DNA of 64,000 nt, taken from the NCBI RefSeq assembly GCF_947500975.1, contig NZ_CANMUE010000004.1:124001-188000 (forward strand), given 5' to 3'. Under the pieces are notes generated by a model. That model did no database searches, was not told the origin of the DNA, and saw nothing but the letters and a program-made list of their open reading frames with translations. This document shows positions 47,560-57,670 of the stretch, one piece after another (the stretch's first letter is position 1; each line of letters opens with the position of its first letter). The translations under genes and the position numbers were made by a program. The DNA comes from an uncultured Polaribacter sp. Its GTDB lineage: Bacteria > Bacteroidota > Bacteroidia > Flavobacteriales > Flavobacteriaceae.

Positions 47560-48969
47560 TTGAAAAATAAATTTATCTCAAATTTATTGATTTCTGGAGG
47601 TGCTTCTTACATTTCTAGAGGATTATTATTTTTATCTTCAATGATAACAGCTAGATTATTAACTCCAGAAGATTTTGGAATTGTAGCTTTGGTTACTGTT
47701 TTTACGGGGTTTCTAAATATTTTTTCAGATAGTGGTATCTCTATAGCGGTGATTAGATCTGAATATGGAAACTTATATCATAGAGGGCTTTCTACTTTGC
47801 TAATTTATTTAGGTCTAACGTTAATGGTTTTAACCTTTTTGATTTCCTATCCTATTTCTATATTTTATAATAAGTTTGAGTTGGTTTTTATAGCTCCTTT
47901 TATAGGAGTTATGTTTTTAACTAATAGTATGAGTGGACTAGCATCTGCTGTATTAAATAAGCAAAGTAAGTTTAAAGTATTGGGGCTTTTTGAAGTAATT
48001 AGTACTGTATTATCAATTGTTCTTATAATTTTATTTGCTTGGTCTGGTTTTAAGTATTGGTCAATCATTCTTCCTCAATTATTAATATCAATAATTAGAA
48101 TAATAACATTTAATTATTATGCTAATTTTAACCTTAGATTATTGTCGTGGAAATATGTTAGAGTTTCTTTTGAAAAAACAAAGAATTTAATAGGTCATAT
48201 TTCAGGTTTTAACTTAGTTAATTATTGGTCTAGAAATTTTGATAACCTTATTGTTGGTAAAATATATGGTGCTGATTCATTAGGTATTTATGGTAAAGCT
48301 TATGGAATGTTAATGTTACCAATAAGTATTGTTAATGGAGCAATAAATAAAGTAGCATTTCCAACTATGGTAACAATGATGAGAAAAGGTGATGGAATTA
48401 ATTCTTTTTATTTTACAATAATGAATGTTATTTTTTTAATTTCCACATTAATAGGTATTCCTCTTATTCTATTTCCAAAATCAATTGTGATTTTTTTATG
48501 GGGCAATCAATGGTTGAGAGTGTCTGATATTTTACCTTATTTTGGTGTTTTAGTCTTAACTCAATTGGTTATATCGTTTTCAGGAAATATTATTTTGATT
48601 AAGAAGAAAGACAAGCAATACATGTATTTTGGTTGGATAACAGGTGTTTTTATAATTACTGGTATTTATGTTGGATCTTTATTTTCGTTTGAGGCTATTC
48701 CTCTCACTTATGCAATCGCATTTTTAATAGGACCATTGTCTTATAATGCTTTTTATGTACATATCAAGCATCTAGGGTTTTCCGTTAAAGAAATGATAAA
48801 ATTATGGATGCCAATGATTATTGTGTCGTATTTATTTATTACATGTATATATTTTAAATATGATTTTTTTATAAAATTAATTATTTCTGTTATTCTAATT
48901 TTATATTCTTTTTTCAAAAATAGAAATTTGTTTTTATTAACTTTAAATTATTTAAAAAGCAAGAACTGA
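47560..48969 (+). CDS. Wzx-type polysaccharide flippase
   Basis: 469 residues with about 12 to 14 hydrophobic segments, beginning FISNLLISGGASYISRGLLF and SMITARLLTPEDFGIVALV, the classic MOP-superfamily polysaccharide transporter start. It flips undecaprenyl-linked repeat units to the periplasmic side of the inner membrane. The gene uses TTG as its start, since no ATG lies near the conserved beginning. It overlaps the following acyltransferase by one base (TGATG). This is the only flippase in the window; no Wzy polymerase is recognisable. Confidence 0.9.
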   Translation: MKNKFISNLLISGGASYISRGLLFLSSMITARLLTPEDFGIVALVTVFTGFLNIFSDSGISIAVIRSEYGNLYHRGLSTLLIYLGLTLMVLTFLISYPISIFYNKFELVFIAPFIGVMFLTNSMSGLASAVLNKQSKFKVLGLFEVISTVLSIVLIILFAWSGFKYWSIILPQLLISIIRIITFNYYANFNLRLLSWKYVRVSFEKTKNLIGHISGFNLVNYWSRNFDNLIVGKIYGADSLGIYGKAYGMLMLPISIVNGAINKVAFPTMVTMMRKGDGINSFYFTIMNVIFLISTLIGIPLILFPKSIVIFLWGNQWLRVSDILPYFGVLVLTQLVISFSGNIILIKKKDKQYMYFGWITGVFIITGIYVGSLFSFEAIPLTYAIAFLIGPLSYNAFYVHIKHLGFSVKEMIKLWMPMIIVSYLFITCIYFKYDFFIKLIISVILILYSFFKNRNLFLLTLNYLKSKN

Positions 48970-49715
48970 TGAGAATTTATTACTTATTATTTATTTATCA
49001 TTTAAAAAAGATCATTAGATATATTACTTGGTTGTTTAAATTAGGTCAAATTAATAATTTAAAAAAATTGAAATTAGATTTTCCAATATCATTATCTGGT
49101 AAAGGGAAAATTGAAATTGGAGATGGAACGCATATTTGTAGTAATTCAGAAATTAGAATAAATGAAAAAGGATTACTAATAATAGGTGATAGTGGTTTTT
49201 TAGATAAAGGTTCTACTATTGTTATAAACGAAAATAATTATTTAAAAATTGGGTGTAATTTTTTATTGGGAAAAAATTCAAGGTTAAATATTTCTGATAA
49301 TTGGGTATTTGGAAATAATATAAAAATTGAATCTAACTGTTCAATATTTTCAAGAGAAAAAGATAAGTTTGGTAAACTGAAAATATGTGACGGAACTCAT
49401 ATTGGTGACTATACCATTATTGATGTAGTTGATGATGTTAATATAGGGAAAGAAGTTGCTATTGGGCCAAATTGTACTTTATATTCTCATGATCATGATT
49501 ATAAAAACAGAAAATTAGCATCTTGGAAAGGAGGCTTGATTAGTGCTCCTATAAATATAGAGGATGGTGTTTGGATTGGTTCAAATGTTACTATTTTGTC
49601 AGGAGTTACAATTGGTACAAAAGCAATTGTAGCAGCTGGAAGTGTGGTAACTAAATCAATTGAGAAAAATTCAATTTGGGGTGGGGTTCCTGCTAAATTA
49701 ATAAAAAGAATATGA
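48969..49715 (+). CDS. Hexapeptide-repeat acyltransferase
   Basis: 248 residues. Left-handed beta-helix repeats run through most of the protein, for example IEIGDGTHICSNSEIRI, LIIGDSGFLDKG, IGPNCTLYSHDHDY, then VWIGSNVTILSGVTIGTKAI and AAGSVVTKSIEKN, ending WGGVPAKLI. The His in SHDHDY is the likely catalytic base of the xenobiotic-acyltransferase-like (LbH_MAT) group. It probably O- or N-acetylates a sugar. The 4-base overlap (ATGA) with the following GT2 gene couples the two. Confidence 0.88.
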   Translation: MRIYYLLFIYHLKKIIRYITWLFKLGQINNLKKLKLDFPISLSGKGKIEIGDGTHICSNSEIRINEKGLLIIGDSGFLDKGSTIVINENNYLKIGCNFLLGKNSRLNISDNWVFGNNIKIESNCSIFSREKDKFGKLKICDGTHIGDYTIIDVVDDVNIGKEVAIGPNCTLYSHDHDYKNRKLASWKGGLISAPINIEDGVWIGSNVTILSGVTIGTKAIVAAGSVVTKSIEKNSIWGGVPAKLIKRI

Positions 49716-50677
49716 TTAAAAGAATGCCTACTGTATCAATAATCATCCCACTTTTTAATAGCAAATGTTTTTTTGAAGATACAATTTTATCAGCAATTAA
49801 TCAAAGTTATCCATTAATTGAAATTATAATTGTTGATGATTTTTCTACAGATGGTTCTTTTGAAATAGCTCAGAAGTATCAGTCATATAATGTAATTCTT
49901 AAGAAAAACAAGACAAAAGGTGCTTGTGCAGCAAGAAATTATGGGTTTGAATTAAGTACAGGTGATTATATTCAATATTTAGATGCAGATGATATATTAC
50001 ACCCTTCAAAAATTGAAAATCAACTTCAATTATTTGAACAATTTGGAGACGAAATTCTGTGTAGTGGAGTTTGGGGACGTTTTTATAATAGTATTGATAC
50101 CGTTAAATGGGGGAATCAAATAATAAATAAGAATTATGACGCCCCTGTAAATTGGTTAATTGATAGTTGGAATGGAAATGGAATGGGACAAACATCTATT
50201 TGGTTAACACATCGTACTCTAATTGAAAAAGCAGGAGAATGGGACGAGAGTTTACTTTTGAACCAAGATGGTGAGTTTTTTTCAAGAGTGCTATTAAATG
50301 CAAAAACTATCAAATTTTGTGAGGGAGCAAAAGTGTATTATAGGTCTGGTAATTTAAATAGTATAACTCGTAAAAATAGTTTTGGCGAACTTAAGGCAAT
50401 TTCATTATTGCATTCTTATCATTTATATGAAAAGAATTGTAAAGATTATATAGATAGCAATAAATTGAAAAAATCTTTAGCAAATAATTATTTGAGTTTT
50501 ATATATCAGTTTTATCCATTATTTCCTGACTTATTAGAAAAGTCTGAAGAAAGTTTTTACCATTTAGGGTTTAAAAAAATGTGGCCTGTTGGAGGAGAAA
50601 AATTCAAGAAAATGGCAAGAATTATTGGTTTTAAAAACTTGTTAGCAATAAGGGAATTGCTCAGGAAGATTAAATGA
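49712..50677 (+). CDS. GT2-family glycosyltransferase
   Basis: 321 residues. The GT-A fold is clear: VSIIIPLFNSKCFFEDTILS, IEIIIVDDFSTDGSFEIA, ACAARNYGFELSTGDYIQYL then DADDIL (DxD metal motif). GQTSIWLTHRTLIEKAGEWDE and LNQDGEFFSRVLL are the acceptor-side segments. Adds one sugar of the repeat unit on the cytoplasmic face. Start overlaps the acyltransferase stop (ATGA). Confidence 0.9.
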   Translation: MIKRMPTVSIIIPLFNSKCFFEDTILSAINQSYPLIEIIIVDDFSTDGSFEIAQKYQSYNVILKKNKTKGACAARNYGFELSTGDYIQYLDADDILHPSKIENQLQLFEQFGDEILCSGVWGRFYNSIDTVKWGNQIINKNYDAPVNWLIDSWNGNGMGQTSIWLTHRTLIEKAGEWDESLLLNQDGEFFSRVLLNAKTIKFCEGAKVYYRSGNLNSITRKNSFGELKAISLLHSYHLYEKNCKDYIDSNKLKKSLANNYLSFIYQFYPLFPDLLEKSEESFYHLGFKKMWPVGGEKFKKMARIIGFKNLLAIRELLRKIK

Positions 50678-50711
50678 TTTTGATTAAAATTAAAAATAGT
50701 ATATAAAATCT

Positions 50712-51869
50712 ATGAAAGTAATTATCTCTGTTATAGGTCGTTTTCATGCTTTTGATTTGGCTAAACAACTGCAAAAAAGCAAAATTTTAAAAGTGTTAAA
50801 TACAACGTACCCAAAATTTATTATAAAACGATGGGGTATTGAAAAACAAAATATAAGAAGCAATTCTTTTTTAGAGTTTTTAAACAGATTTGTTAAAAAA
50901 TATGTTCCACATAATTTAAAATCAAAAATTGATATTTATGTTAAAACAAAACAAGCAAAAAGCAATATTAAATATTTAAAAAACACGGATGTACTTATTG
51001 GTTGGAGCGGTTCAAGTTTAGAGGCTTTTGCAGAAGTAAAGAAAAATAAAAAAACAATTACTATTCTGGAGAGAGGAAGCAGTCATTATTCGTATCAAAT
51101 GAACATTTTAGAAGAAGAGTTTTCTAAGTTCGGAAAATCTTTTAATCCAGATTACAAAACATGGCAACGTGAATTATTAGAGTACGAATTGGCTGATTAT
51201 GTATCAATTCCTTCAACCTTTGTGAAAAAAAGTTTTGAAGAATATGGGATTCCGTCATCTAAATTATTATTGAACCCATATGGGGTAGATTTAAGCGCTT
51301 TTAAACAAATTAAAAAACATGACGATGTATTTAGAGTCATTTTTGTTGGAGGCTTTAATATTCGAAAAGGAGTCGTGTATCTTTTACAAGCTTTTTCAGA
51401 ACTAAATTTACCAAATAGTGAATTTGTTCATTTGGGTTCTATTAATGAAGAAATGAGTGACATTATTAAAAAGTATGAGTCGTCTAATATTAAATATTTG
51501 GGCAGTAAACCTCAAAATGAATTGTATAAATATTATTCTCAAGGATCTGTATTTGTTATGATGTCAATAGAAGAAGGATTATCTATGGTGCAATTACAAG
51601 CAATGGCTTGTGGATTACCTTTGATCTGTACATCGAATACTGGAGGAGAAGATCTTATTACTGAAAATGGCAAAGAAGGTTATATTATTCCAATTAGGGG
51701 AGTTGAAGCATTAAAAGAAAAGTTGTTGTTTCTTTATGAAAACCCAGAAAAAACAAAAAAAATGGGTGCGGCTGCTAAAGACAGAGTTGCAAAGGGGTTT
51801 TCTTGGGATGATTATGGAGATAGGTATGTAAGTAATTTAAATAAAATTCAGCATATAGATGAAAACTAA
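50712..51869 (+). CDS. GT4-family glycosyltransferase
   Basis: 385 residues. The N-terminal acceptor domain starts KVIISVIGRFHAFDLAKQLQ. The C-terminal donor domain has FRVIFVGGFNIRKGVVYLLQ, VFVMMSIEEGLSMVQLQAMA (the GT4 EX7E region) and CGLPLICTSNTGGEDLI. GSSHYSYQMNILEEEF in the middle resembles a group of Bacteroidota GT4 enzymes of polysaccharide clusters. Overlaps the next glycosyltransferase by 11 bases, so the two are probably coupled. Confidence 0.9.
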   Translation: MKVIISVIGRFHAFDLAKQLQKSKILKVLNTTYPKFIIKRWGIEKQNIRSNSFLEFLNRFVKKYVPHNLKSKIDIYVKTKQAKSNIKYLKNTDVLIGWSGSSLEAFAEVKKNKKTITILERGSSHYSYQMNILEEEFSKFGKSFNPDYKTWQRELLEYELADYVSIPSTFVKKSFEEYGIPSSKLLLNPYGVDLSAFKQIKKHDDVFRVIFVGGFNIRKGVVYLLQAFSELNLPNSEFVHLGSINEEMSDIIKKYESSNIKYLGSKPQNELYKYYSQGSVFVMMSIEEGLSMVQLQAMACGLPLICTSNTGGEDLITENGKEGYIIPIRGVEALKEKLLFLYENPEKTKKMGAAAKDRVAKGFSWDDYGDRYVSNLNKIQHIDEN

Positions 51870-52983
51870 AAGGGTATTTATTTTAGCTACTATAGGATCT
51901 TTTATTGGACTTCCTCCAGTAAAGCAGTTGCATAACTTTTTAAAGGATTATGGTGAAATAACAACAATACAAAATACATTTAATGATTTTACTAATTTTT
52001 TAAAAACAGCAAATAACAGATATACAATTCATCATTATAATTCGAGCAAAGATTTTAACAATCAATCCGTAATACTAAAAGTTTTTAAATATTTAAAACT
52101 TACATTCTTTTTGCTTTTTTCAATAATTAAAAATAGTTTTAAAAAAAAGGAAATAATAATCTATAGTTTTGATTTTTTCACAATTTATTTAAGTGTTCTA
52201 TTTAAAACAAGAAAAACAAAAATAATTTATCACCAGTTTGAAATTGTAGAAATAGAGCAAATAAATAAGATAGATGCTTTTTTATTAAGTAGAATTTTTA
52301 AAAATTTTAAAAAAATAGATTTAGCTATTTTTCCAGAAGCGAATAGAATGCAATATTTTAAAAACCTATTGAAAATTTATGAGGATTACCAGTTTTTTAT
52401 ATTACCAAATACAAATAACAATTCAGGTAATATTCGTATACATAAAGAAAATAAAAAAGTAAGAGTTACTCATATTGGTGCTGTTGGTGCAAATCATCAT
52501 CTATTAAGTTATTTAAAAGCGATTGAATTATTACCAAAAGAAGAATTTGAGTTTTGGTTTGTAGGGATGTTAGATAGGGATTCTTTAAAATTAATTAAGA
52601 AAAAAAAATTAAAAAACATTATACTTACTGGGCAAATTCCGCATGAGCAATTAGCAGATATTTATTTAAAAACTGATATAGGAGTAGTTCTTTATAAAGA
52701 TAGAGGTCTAAATTATAAATATTGCGCGCCAAATAAGTTATATGAATATTGGTCGTACGGAATTCCTGTTTTAGGTGATAAATTACCTGGGTTAGCGTCT
52801 GTTTTTATAAATAAAGACTTAGGATTGTTAGTTGATATGAATGTCTCAGAGCAAATAAGTTTTGCATTTGAACAATTAGGACTACTTAGTAAAGAAAAAT
52901 CTCAACAAATAAAAAAACTTTTTGATTCAACCTATCATTTAGATGTTTTTACAAATGAATTAAAAGAAAAATTAAAAATATAA
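51859..52983 (+). CDS. Glycosyltransferase, GT4-like
   Basis: 374 residues, GT-B fold. The start is VFILATIGSFIGLPPVKQLH. The N-terminal half is Lys-rich and contains IIYHQFEIVEIEQINKIDAF. The C-terminal half has RVTHIGAVGANHHLLSYLKA, ILTGQIPHEQLADIYLKTDI, GVVLYKDRGLNYKYCAPNKL and YEYWSYGIPVLGDKLPGL, the usual donor-site region, although it lacks a clear EX7E motif. It is less conserved than its neighbour, so a membrane-associated or processive role cannot be excluded. Starts inside the upstream gene. Confidence 0.8.
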   Translation: MKTKRVFILATIGSFIGLPPVKQLHNFLKDYGEITTIQNTFNDFTNFLKTANNRYTIHHYNSSKDFNNQSVILKVFKYLKLTFFLLFSIIKNSFKKKEIIIYSFDFFTIYLSVLFKTRKTKIIYHQFEIVEIEQINKIDAFLLSRIFKNFKKIDLAIFPEANRMQYFKNLLKIYEDYQFFILPNTNNNSGNIRIHKENKKVRVTHIGAVGANHHLLSYLKAIELLPKEEFEFWFVGMLDRDSLKLIKKKKLKNIILTGQIPHEQLADIYLKTDIGVVLYKDRGLNYKYCAPNKLYEYWSYGIPVLGDKLPGLASVFINKDLGLLVDMNVSEQISFAFEQLGLLSKEKSQQIKKLFDSTYHLDVFTNELKEKLKI

Positions 52984-52987
52984 CAAT

Positions 52988-54091
52988 ATGAAAATAACAT
53001 TTATAATTGGTACAAGGCCAGAGTTAATTAAAGTAGCTCCAGTAATTTTAGAATTAAAAAAACATAATGTTGATTTTGATATAGTGAATACAGCACAACA
53101 TAAAGACTTATTAGACCCATATTGGGATACATTTGAAATAGAACCAACTTTAGTTTTAGATGTTATGGTTGCTGGCCAAAGTTTATCATCTCTTACAGAA
53201 AGGGCAATTAATGCAATTCAGTCTTATATTGATACTGTAGAAGTTAAACCAACCATTATTTTAGCTCAAGGTGATACTACCACAGTTATGGCTGCTTCAT
53301 TGGTTAGTTTTTATAATAAAATTAAGTTTGCTCATTTAGAAGCAGGTCTTAGAAGTTTTGATTTTGACAATCCTTTTCCAGAGGAAATGAATAGAAGAAT
53401 AGCTTCAATCGCGGCAGAAATGCATTTTTGCCCTACAGAAGTGTCAAAAACAAACCTTTTAAATGAAGGGATTGATGCAAATAAAATATTCGTAATAGGA
53501 AATACAGTTGTAGATTCTTTAAATTTAGTTGTTAACAATGATAGTTTTAAGAATTTAAAATGGTTGAATTCAGATTTAGATAAAACAAAAAATTTCTCTA
53601 AAAAAGTATTAATTACCTGTCATAGACGAGAGAATCATGGAGATAATTTATCAGATATAATTGAGGCTGTAAATGAATTGGCAATGTCAAATAAAGATAC
53701 AGTATATGTTTGGACATTGCACCCGAACCCGAATGTAAGAGGTAAAGTACTAGACTCTAAACTAAGTAAGTTAGATAATGTTATTTTGATAAAACCTCTA
53801 GAGTATTTAGACTTGCTAAAAATGTTAAATATTTCATTTTGTGCAATTTCAGATTCGGGGGGTATACAAGAAGAAGCGCCTTCTTTTAATACGCCTGTTT
53901 TAGTTTTAAGAGAGACTACAGAACGACCAGAAGGAGTTACTGAGGGAGTTGCTTTTTTAGTAGGCTCAGATTGTGAAAAGATAGTAAAAGAATATAATAA
54001 TTTAAAAACGAATCCTCCTGTTTTTACAAAGAATCCTTACGGAGATGGTTTGAGTAGTTCAAAAATAATTAGATGTCTCATAAATCAATAA
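52988..54091 (+). CDS. Non-hydrolysing UDP-N-acetylglucosamine 2-epimerase (WecB-like)
   Basis: Interconverts UDP-GlcNAc and UDP-ManNAc, or the matching uronic or 3-amino derivatives. 367 residues. FIIGTRPELIKVAPVILELK, LAQGDTTTVMAASLVSFYN, AHLEAGLRSFD followed by NPFPEEMNRRIAS, LITCHRRENHGDNLSDI and SDSGGIQEEAPSFNTPVLVL are the conserved active-site segments. Given the dehydrogenase and WbpB-like genes upstream, it could be a WbpI-type epimerase of a diaminouronic acid rather than WecB itself. Confidence 0.93.
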   Translation: MKITFIIGTRPELIKVAPVILELKKHNVDFDIVNTAQHKDLLDPYWDTFEIEPTLVLDVMVAGQSLSSLTERAINAIQSYIDTVEVKPTIILAQGDTTTVMAASLVSFYNKIKFAHLEAGLRSFDFDNPFPEEMNRRIASIAAEMHFCPTEVSKTNLLNEGIDANKIFVIGNTVVDSLNLVVNNDSFKNLKWLNSDLDKTKNFSKKVLITCHRRENHGDNLSDIIEAVNELAMSNKDTVYVWTLHPNPNVRGKVLDSKLSKLDNVILIKPLEYLDLLKMLNISFCAISDSGGIQEEAPSFNTPVLVLRETTERPEGVTEGVAFLVGSDCEKIVKEYNNLKTNPPVFTKNPYGDGLSSSKIIRCLINQ

Positions 54092-54092
54092 A

Positions 54093-55184
54093 ATGTCACA
54101 AAATATTTATTTTAAAGGTTTAAATGGAATAAGAGCAATAGCAGCAATTATTGTATTAATTTGGCATTTAGATCAGTTCTCATATTTATTAAATATAAAA
54201 AAGATTGGTATAAGTGACAATGGAATGGCTGGCCAAGCAGTAAATATGTTTTTTGTGTTAAGTGGTTTTTTAATTACATATTTGTTGTTAACTGAAGGTG
54301 AATTAAACACGGGGATTAATATTAAAAAATTTTACATACGTAGAATTTTAAGGATCTGGCCTTTATATTATTTAGTTTTAATAATATCGTTATTCTTTAT
54401 TTATTTTGGAATAATCAAAGAGCCACATGAAATTTGGAATTCAGTAATTTTCTATTCTTTTTTATTAGCCAATATTCCTTATGTTTTATCTATTTCAATA
54501 GCTACGATTACTCCACTTTGGTCTGTAGCAGTTGAGGAACAGTTTTATATAATCTGGCCTCATTTATTTAAATCGAAAAAAAATATATATAATAAATTAA
54601 TTTTGTTTTTTTTACTTTATAATGTTTTAAAACTTTCAATTTATTTTTTACTAGGTTCTAATAGTATTTTATATCATTTTATTGTTTTAGCTAGATTTGA
54701 TATTATGTGTATTGGTGCATTTGGTGCATATTTAATTTTTATTAATAAGAATAAATATCTAAAAATTATTTACAGTAAAATTGTTCAATTACTATCTTGG
54801 GGGATTTTCTTATTTTCTATAAGCTATAAGCCTTTACATGTGTTTTCTTTTATAGATAATGAAATAAATTCTATTTTTTATTTATTTATAATACTTAATA
54901 TATCTTGTAATCCAAAGACAATAATTTCATTAGAAAATAAGTTTTTTAATTATTTAGGTAAAATCTCATATGGATTATATGTTTATCATATGATTATTAT
55001 ATTTTTACTTGCTTTTTTTGTTAAAAAGAGTAATTACCAACTCAATTTTTTTAGTTACTATTGTTTAGTGATTTCAAGTACAATTTTAGTTTCATATTTA
55101 TCGTATAATTATTTCGAGATGTTTTTTTTAAGAAAAAAACATAAATATTCATTAATAAAAAGTGGAAATAAATTAAACGATTAA
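54093..55184 (+). CDS. Acyltransferase-3 family membrane O-acyltransferase
   Basis: 363 residues with about ten hydrophobic segments. The N-terminal FKGLNGIRAIAAIIVLIWHL carries the family R and the catalytic-type His in WHL. FFVLSGFLITYLLLTEGELN, KKFYIRRILRIWPLYYLVLI and TPLWSVAVEEQFYIIWP complete the OafA/YrhL pattern. It acetylates sugars of surface glycans from a cytoplasmic acyl donor. It lies one base after the epimerase stop. Confidence 0.92.
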   Translation: MSQNIYFKGLNGIRAIAAIIVLIWHLDQFSYLLNIKKIGISDNGMAGQAVNMFFVLSGFLITYLLLTEGELNTGINIKKFYIRRILRIWPLYYLVLIISLFFIYFGIIKEPHEIWNSVIFYSFLLANIPYVLSISIATITPLWSVAVEEQFYIIWPHLFKSKKNIYNKLILFFLLYNVLKLSIYFLLGSNSILYHFIVLARFDIMCIGAFGAYLIFINKNKYLKIIYSKIVQLLSWGIFLFSISYKPLHVFSFIDNEINSIFYLFIILNISCNPKTIISLENKFFNYLGKISYGLYVYHMIIIFLLAFFVKKSNYQLNFFSYYCLVISSTILVSYLSYNYFEMFFLRKKHKYSLIKSGNKLND

Positions 55185-55249
55185 TCAACCTTAATTTTTA
55201 GATGCTTATCAATCTAAGAATAAATAAGTATTAATAATAAATAAAAAAA

Positions 55250-56707
55250 ATGTTATTTAACTCAATTGATTTTATAATTTTCTTACCAGTAGTGTTTTTT
55301 CTCTATTGGTTTGTTGTTTATAAGAATCTTAAATATCAAAATTTATTAATTGTAATAGCAAGTTATTTTTTTTATGGTTCTTGGGATTGGAAATTTTTAG
55401 GATTAATAATTTTTAGTACTGTAGTAGATTATTTTATAGGCCTTAAACTATCAAAGGAAGAGGTTGTATTTAAAAGAAAACTATTACTTGGACTAAGTAT
55501 TGCCATTAATTTAGGGTTTCTAGGTTTTTTTAAATACTATAATTTTTTTATTGATAGTTTTGTTTCTACATTTTCATTTTTTGGTATAGGAATAGAAGCA
55601 AGGTATCTTAACATTATATTACCTGTAGGAATTAGTTTTTACACTTTTCAAACATTAAGTTATACCATTGATATTTATAAAAGAAAAATTCAGCCAACTA
55701 AAGATTTTATTATGTTTGCTGCATTTGTTAGTTTTTTTCCTCAGCTTGTAGCGGGGCCCATTGAAAGAGCAGAAAATCTTCTTAGTCAATTTTCAAGGCC
55801 TAAAAATTTTAAATTTGTAAATATTCAATTTGGGTTTATACGAATTTTGTGGGGGCTTTTTAAAAAAGTGGTCATTGCAGATAGATTGTCTATTATTGTA
55901 AATACTGCATATAATTCACCAGAAGATTACGGAGGTTTACATTTTATTGTTGCTACAGTTTTTTTTGCATTTCAAATTTATTGTGATTTTTCAGGTTACT
56001 CAGATATTGCTATTGGTACAGCAAGAATGTTTAATATAAAATTAATGGAAAATTTTCGTACGCCTTATTTTTCTAAATCCTTAGGTGAGTTTTGGAGGAA
56101 TTGGCACATTTCATTATCAACATGGTTTAGAGATTATTTGTATATTCCTTTGGGAGGAAATAAAGTAGCTAAGATTCGTTGGTATACCAATATTCTTATT
56201 GTTTTTGTAGTAAGCGGGTTTTGGCATGGAGCAAGTTGGACTTTTATTATATGGGGAGCAATACACGGTATTATACTTATTTTAGAAAGTATATTTACAT
56301 CGGTAAGGTTTAAAAATAGAATTATAAATTTAAAGTATATAAATATTTTTAAAATACTAGTTACATTTAGTATTACTTGTTTTGCTTGGGTGTTTTTTAG
56401 AGCCAATTCAACACAAGAGGCTTTTTTTATAATTAACAAATTTGTTGATTTTTCTACTCCACTAGTAACAAATTTAAGAGGTCAAGAACTCTATTTTAAC
56501 CAGCCTTTATGGAAATTAATGGCTTCTGCAACCTTAATCCTTGTATTAGTTTTCTTAGAGTATTTAATTCGAAAAAATAAAATTAATGAGATTATTCTAA
56601 TTCAAAAAAGTATTTTTGTGAGATGGTGTGTGTATTTAACGGTTATCCTTACAATATTATTTTTCGGAGTGTTTGAGACAAATGAATTTATTTACTTTCA
56701 ATTTTAA
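55250..56707 (+). CDS. MBOAT-family O-acyltransferase (AlgI-like)
   Basis: 485 residues with many membrane segments. VFFLYWFVVYKNLKYQNLLI, LNIILPVGISFYTFQTLSYT and FFPQLVAGPIERAENLL are AlgI/DltB hallmarks, and the invariant His is H326 in SGFWHGASWTFIIWGAIHG (second His at about 339). It passes acyl groups across the inner membrane for polymer O-acylation. The SGNH-type partner follows 3 bases on. A 65-base AT-rich gap separates it from the acyltransferase-3 gene. Confidence 0.93.
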   Translation: MLFNSIDFIIFLPVVFFLYWFVVYKNLKYQNLLIVIASYFFYGSWDWKFLGLIIFSTVVDYFIGLKLSKEEVVFKRKLLLGLSIAINLGFLGFFKYYNFFIDSFVSTFSFFGIGIEARYLNIILPVGISFYTFQTLSYTIDIYKRKIQPTKDFIMFAAFVSFFPQLVAGPIERAENLLSQFSRPKNFKFVNIQFGFIRILWGLFKKVVIADRLSIIVNTAYNSPEDYGGLHFIVATVFFAFQIYCDFSGYSDIAIGTARMFNIKLMENFRTPYFSKSLGEFWRNWHISLSTWFRDYLYIPLGGNKVAKIRWYTNILIVFVVSGFWHGASWTFIIWGAIHGIILILESIFTSVRFKNRIINLKYINIFKILVTFSITCFAWVFFRANSTQEAFFIINKFVDFSTPLVTNLRGQELYFNQPLWKLMASATLILVLVFLEYLIRKNKINEIILIQKSIFVRWCVYLTVILTILFFGVFETNEFIYFQF

Positions 56708-56710
56708 TTT

Positions 56711-57667
56711 ATGAAAAAAGAAAGAAAAGAGTACCGTAAGTTTTTAACACACTTTGTTAGTTTTGGAGTGTTCTTTTATTTAATGATTTCTTTTATAGAG
56801 TTTGGTATCGCTGAGTTAGTTTCGCAGTCAAATAATTCTCAAACAGGGAAAATTAATTTAATGTTCTCTCATCAATTAGATCCAAATATTATGGTTTTTG
56901 GGTCTTCTGTAGCTGAAGTCGCTATTAATACTAATTTATTAGAAGAAGTTACAGAAAATAGTGTTTATAATTCTGCTATTGACGGAACGAATATTATAAG
57001 AAGTGAATTTTTAATAGATGAGTTTTTAAGCTATTCTAAAAAATGTAAAAAAATAGTTATTGGTCTTTCCTATTTTTCTATGAATGAGTCTATAGAAATG
57101 ACTTCTTCGGAAAGGTTTTTAGCGCATGCATCTAATAATAATGTTAAAAATAACATAAAAAAAATAGCACCAAAACTTTACAAAAAACTTTACTATATGC
57201 CTTTTTATTCTTTTATTGTGGCAAATCACATATATTATAAGAATGCTGTTTTAGGATTTAAAAATTTAATTAATAATAATGAGATTAAAATAGATTCATT
57301 AAAAGGTTTTCGCCCATACGATGCTGTTTATTCTGATACTAGAAAATCTGTGAATTTAAATAGAATTGAAATTTCACAATCTTCTATTACTAGTTATAGA
57401 AATATCATTAATAAAATTACTAAAAAAGGTATTGAACCAATTTTAATAATTATGCCTATGCATATAAATGGAAGGAGTTCCTTTTCAAATTATAATGAAT
57501 TTATAGATTCTATTAAAGAATTAGGTACAACGTTAAATGTAAAAGTTATAGATTATACAGATAATGAAATAATTTATTCTGAAGAAAACTTTTATAATAA
57601 TGGACATTTAAACAGTTTAGGTGCAGAACGAATAACAAAAATAATTGGAAATAATATAAAAAATTAA
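56711..57667 (+). CDS. SGNH-hydrolase-like membrane-anchored protein, MBOAT partner
   Basis: 318 residues. One N-terminal membrane segment (about 12-34) is followed by an extracytoplasmic domain with the SGNH pattern: IMVFGSSVAEVAIN (Ser65 or Ser66), YNSAIDGTNIIRSEFLIDEF, and the C-terminal NNGHLNSLGAERITKI (His near 299). Such AlgJ/AlgX/DltD-like proteins accept acyl groups from the MBOAT partner and transfer them to the polysaccharide in the periplasm. Adjacent to and probably translated with the MBOAT gene. Confidence 0.8.
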   Translation: MKKERKEYRKFLTHFVSFGVFFYLMISFIEFGIAELVSQSNNSQTGKINLMFSHQLDPNIMVFGSSVAEVAINTNLLEEVTENSVYNSAIDGTNIIRSEFLIDEFLSYSKKCKKIVIGLSYFSMNESIEMTSSERFLAHASNNNVKNNIKKIAPKLYKKLYYMPFYSFIVANHIYYKNAVLGFKNLINNNEIKIDSLKGFRPYDAVYSDTRKSVNLNRIEISQSSITSYRNIINKITKKGIEPILIIMPMHINGRSSFSNYNEFIDSIKELGTTLNVKVIDYTDNEIIYSEENFYNNGHLNSLGAERITKIIGNNIKN

Positions 57668-57670
57668 AAT

